Of a DNA stretch of 40,978 bases, positions 39,465 to 40,978 are shown in pieces. The notes under the pieces were generated by a model. That model had not been told where the DNA came from and did not search any database. It saw nothing but the letters and a program-made list of their open reading frames with translations. The position numbers and the translations under genes were made by a program. Location: IMG/VR virus record IMGVR_UViG_3300033571_008978, positions 1 through 40,978 of that record, one strand, 5' to 3'. The stretch comes from a virus. The first letter of the stretch is position 1; each line of letters starts with the position of its first letter.

Positions 39465-39799
39465 GCTACCCAGCCAAATACAAGATCAGCGTCAAGCAGG
39501 GAGACACGCTGGACAAGACTTTCACCTGGCAGGTCGAGGATTCCCCAGTCAATCTGACGGGCTTTACGGCCGACATGCAGGTCAGAAGCACTCCTGAGTC
39601 CGACACGGTTGTGCTCGATGCAGGCAACTTCATCACGTTGGGCGGCACGCTCGGAACGGTCAGGGTCAACATCCCGGCCGGCACAATCGGAGACTTAGAC
39701 GCAGGCCGCTACGTCTACGACCTCGAGCTCAATAACGGCGGCACCGTAACTACCCTGCTCGCCGGTGTCTTTCAGGTATCTGCCGAAGTAACCCGATGA
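39461..39799 (+). CDS. Virion Ig-like (BppU N-terminal-like) protein
   Basis: A 112-residue beta protein in ATGA overlap. KISVKQGDTLDKTFTWQVED, VNLTGFTADMQVRS and GRYVYDLELNNGGTVTTLLA match the first domain of baseplate proteins such as BppU (Q-G-D-T, then N-L-T-G, then M-Q-V-R). It is probably a structural or decoration protein. Its place far from the tail genes, at the end of the rightward unit, is unusual but contiguous with the late genes once the genome is circular. Confidence 0.6.
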   Translation: MSYPAKYKISVKQGDTLDKTFTWQVEDSPVNLTGFTADMQVRSTPESDTVVLDAGNFITLGGTLGTVRVNIPAGTIGDLDAGRYVYDLELNNGGTVTTLLAGVFQVSAEVTR

Positions 39800-40047
39800 G
39801 CCAGACCGAGCAGCTGAGACAGCTTCGCTCGGCTTTACAGGTTTCAGTCCCCAACTCCGAGGACTGCGGGATCTTGACCGGATACGTCGTAATCAGCCAG
39901 TGGCGAGACAACGACGGTGACGAGTGGCTTATGACCACGGCCGGCGACATCAACGACCAGGGCGCCGCAGCCTGGGCAATCAAGGGCTGGCTGGTCCACA
40001 CGCTCGACAATCTCTACGAGCACTTTCAAGACCAGGACGAAGACTGA
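39796..40047 (+). CDS. Small acidic hypothetical protein
   Basis: An 83-residue protein in ATGA overlap. It contains CGILTGYVVISQWRDNDGDE and WLMTTAGDINDQGAAAWAIK, then an acidic tail. The beta-hairpin with a following helix suggests a compact fold. Family not recognised. Confidence 0.5.
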   Translation: MSQTEQLRQLRSALQVSVPNSEDCGILTGYVVISQWRDNDGDEWLMTTAGDINDQGAAAWAIKGWLVHTLDNLYEHFQDQDED

Positions 40048-40862
40048 GACGCCAGAAGCGCCGATACATCTCTGTCTGTGTAGAGCGTGGTTGTCCGGAG
40101 CTTGCTGACGAGCGGTTCTGCGAGAAGCACGCCAAGGATTACTACCGCGCTGTGGAATCTCGGCGGCCTACTGCCAGCAGTAAGGGCTACGACGCACAGT
40201 GGCGCAAGCTCCGAGCCGAGTTCTTACGCGCATACCCGATCTGCCAAGACGAAACCGGATGCTTCGACCGAGCCACTGACGTAGACCACATCGACGGGCT
40301 GGGCCCGCTCGGACCTCGAGGCCACGACTGGTCCAACCTGCGGGCGCTTTGCCACAGCCATCACTCCAAGCGCACGGCTCGAGATCAGCCAGGCGGATGG
40401 AACATGGGAGCCAGAGCCAAGGGTCCATTCGTTGTGCTGATCGGTGAGTCAGGGGTTGGCAAGTCCACGGTCGGGGTGAGGTTGGCCGGCAAGCTGGCAG
40501 GACCGAGACTGACACGCGATGACTTCGACAATGGATGGCGCGATCTTTACCCCGTGCTTGATCACTCAGAGAACGCAGTGGTCGAGTGCGTGCGGATACC
40601 TCAAGCACTAAGGCAGCGCATGGAGGACAGGGAAGCCGTGCTGGTCGAGCTGACAGTGAGCGACAAGACACGGCTTGAGCGTCTGCAAGCACGAGAAGTA
40701 GATGCAGAAGACGTTGAGATGCTGTTCAGAGTTCGCAAGGGACCCAACAGCTACGACCGCCACGTTGAGCCTGACATGAGCCTCGAGACCGACCGGGACC
40801 CCGGCGTTGTTGCCGAAGAGATTGCCGGCCGTGTTCGGCGTCTATCGGTTGGGAGTCTGTAA
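40044..40862 (+). CDS. HNH endonuclease fused to P-loop kinase-like domain
   Basis: A single open frame with two domains. Residues about 1-120 are an HNH nuclease: GYDAQWRKLRAEFLRAYPIC, then DVDHIDGLG, then HDWSNLRALCHSHHSKRT, typical of nucleases next to phage cos sites. From about residue 124, FVVLIGESGVGKSTVGVRLA is a clear Walker A followed by LTRDDFDNGW and AVLVELTVSDKTRLERLQAR, as in small nucleotide or sugar kinases. No ATG/GTG/TTG start fits the HNH part; CTG 40044 overlaps the previous stop and has AGGA 6 bases before it (272 residues). ATG 40404 could start the kinase alone. Confidence 0.75.
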   Translation: MRRQKRRYISVCVERGCPELADERFCEKHAKDYYRAVESRRPTASSKGYDAQWRKLRAEFLRAYPICQDETGCFDRATDVDHIDGLGPLGPRGHDWSNLRALCHSHHSKRTARDQPGGWNMGARAKGPFVVLIGESGVGKSTVGVRLAGKLAGPRLTRDDFDNGWRDLYPVLDHSENAVVECVRIPQALRQRMEDREAVLVELTVSDKTRLERLQAREVDAEDVEMLFRVRKGPNSYDRHVEPDMSLETDRDPGVVAEEIAGRVRRLSVGSL

Positions 40863-40978
40863 GCAGAATGTGAGCGTGCGGGTCTGGCTGCGGCTGGATC
40901 GGCGCGTTTGGAATCCTGATTCAGACTCAGGGATTGCCGACGGGGTGGGGGGTAATCCCCTCCGATTTGGCAAGAGAA
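40863..40978. other. Right-end non-coding region, probable packaging site (right half)
   Basis: No gene is seen. It has GGGTCTG (40880-40886) and GAATCCTGA (40911-40919), both also near the left end (10-16 and 20-28). A hairpin pairs 40912-40919 with 40927-40935 (one bulge), and another pairs GGGG with CCCC around TAAT (40949-40960). Between HNH and TerS this is the expected cos/pac position; it may also end the right-end transcript. Confidence 0.45.

Noticed and set aside
39924-40043. Upstream ATG start of the HNH-kinase frame
   Set aside because: It lies deep inside the preceding gene in another frame, and the added residues (Arg/Gly/Pro-rich) are typical of a shadow frame.

Overview
The window looks like a complete or nearly complete genome of a temperate, long-tailed (siphovirus-type) phage. 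It is about 41 kb, GC-rich (roughly 60% by eye) and very tightly packed, with most genes joined by ATGA/GTGA-type overlaps and AAGGAG-type ribosome binding sites. High GC, a large serine integrase, an ERF recombinase and the general gene style suggest an actinobacterial host. That is inference; no host gene or tRNA is present to prove it.

Layout. At the left end, a non-coding packaging region is followed by TerS, TerL, portal, MuF-type protein, scaffold, major capsid protein and an adaptor (1-6755). A sugar cassette of three glycosyltransferases and an epimerase (6847-10322) sits inside the head-tail connector module. Head closure, neck and tail-terminator proteins, tail tube, a frameshift-type tail assembly chaperone, an 1127-residue tape measure carrying a peptidase-like domain, and tip proteins follow (10332-19824). 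Next come an XhlA-like membrane protein, a long collagen-like fibre, a LamG-type protein and a fourth glycosyltransferase (19821-24177). The lysis genes are two adjacent lysins with a shared basic N-terminal segment and a holin-like protein (24188-25684). A metallophosphoesterase, a dNMP kinase and a Holliday junction resolvase close the rightward late unit (to 27818).

Immunity and early region. A leftward XRE repressor (27991-28407) faces a rightward early operon that starts with a ribbon-helix-helix protein. The operon continues with ERF annealing protein, zinc and winged-helix proteins, a KorB/ParB-like DNA-binding protein paired with a GHKL ATPase (31373-33716, visibly less GC-rich), a replication-initiator-like protein, many small unknowns and an HNH protein. 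A leftward serine integrase (35816-37228) interrupts this series. No DNA polymerase, helicase or primase is recognisable, so replication probably uses host enzymes.

Right end. A 190-base intergenic region (38094-38282) appears to encode a structured RNA with its own promoter-like -10 box and a terminator hairpin. After it come zinc-finger and winged-helix proteins, a second epimerase, a virion Ig-like protein and an HNH nuclease fused to a P-loop kinase-like domain. The order HNH - non-coding DNA - TerS - TerL across the window ends matches the usual cos-region order of HK97-like phages.

Most notable items: the structured RNA, the GHKL ATPase/DNA-binding pair with a perfect 22-bp palindrome inside the DNA-binding gene, a run of 14 G in promoter-like spacing near the repressor, two genes that seem to need CTG starts, the HNH-kinase fusion, and the combination of several glycosyltransferases with a Thr-rich collagen-like fibre.
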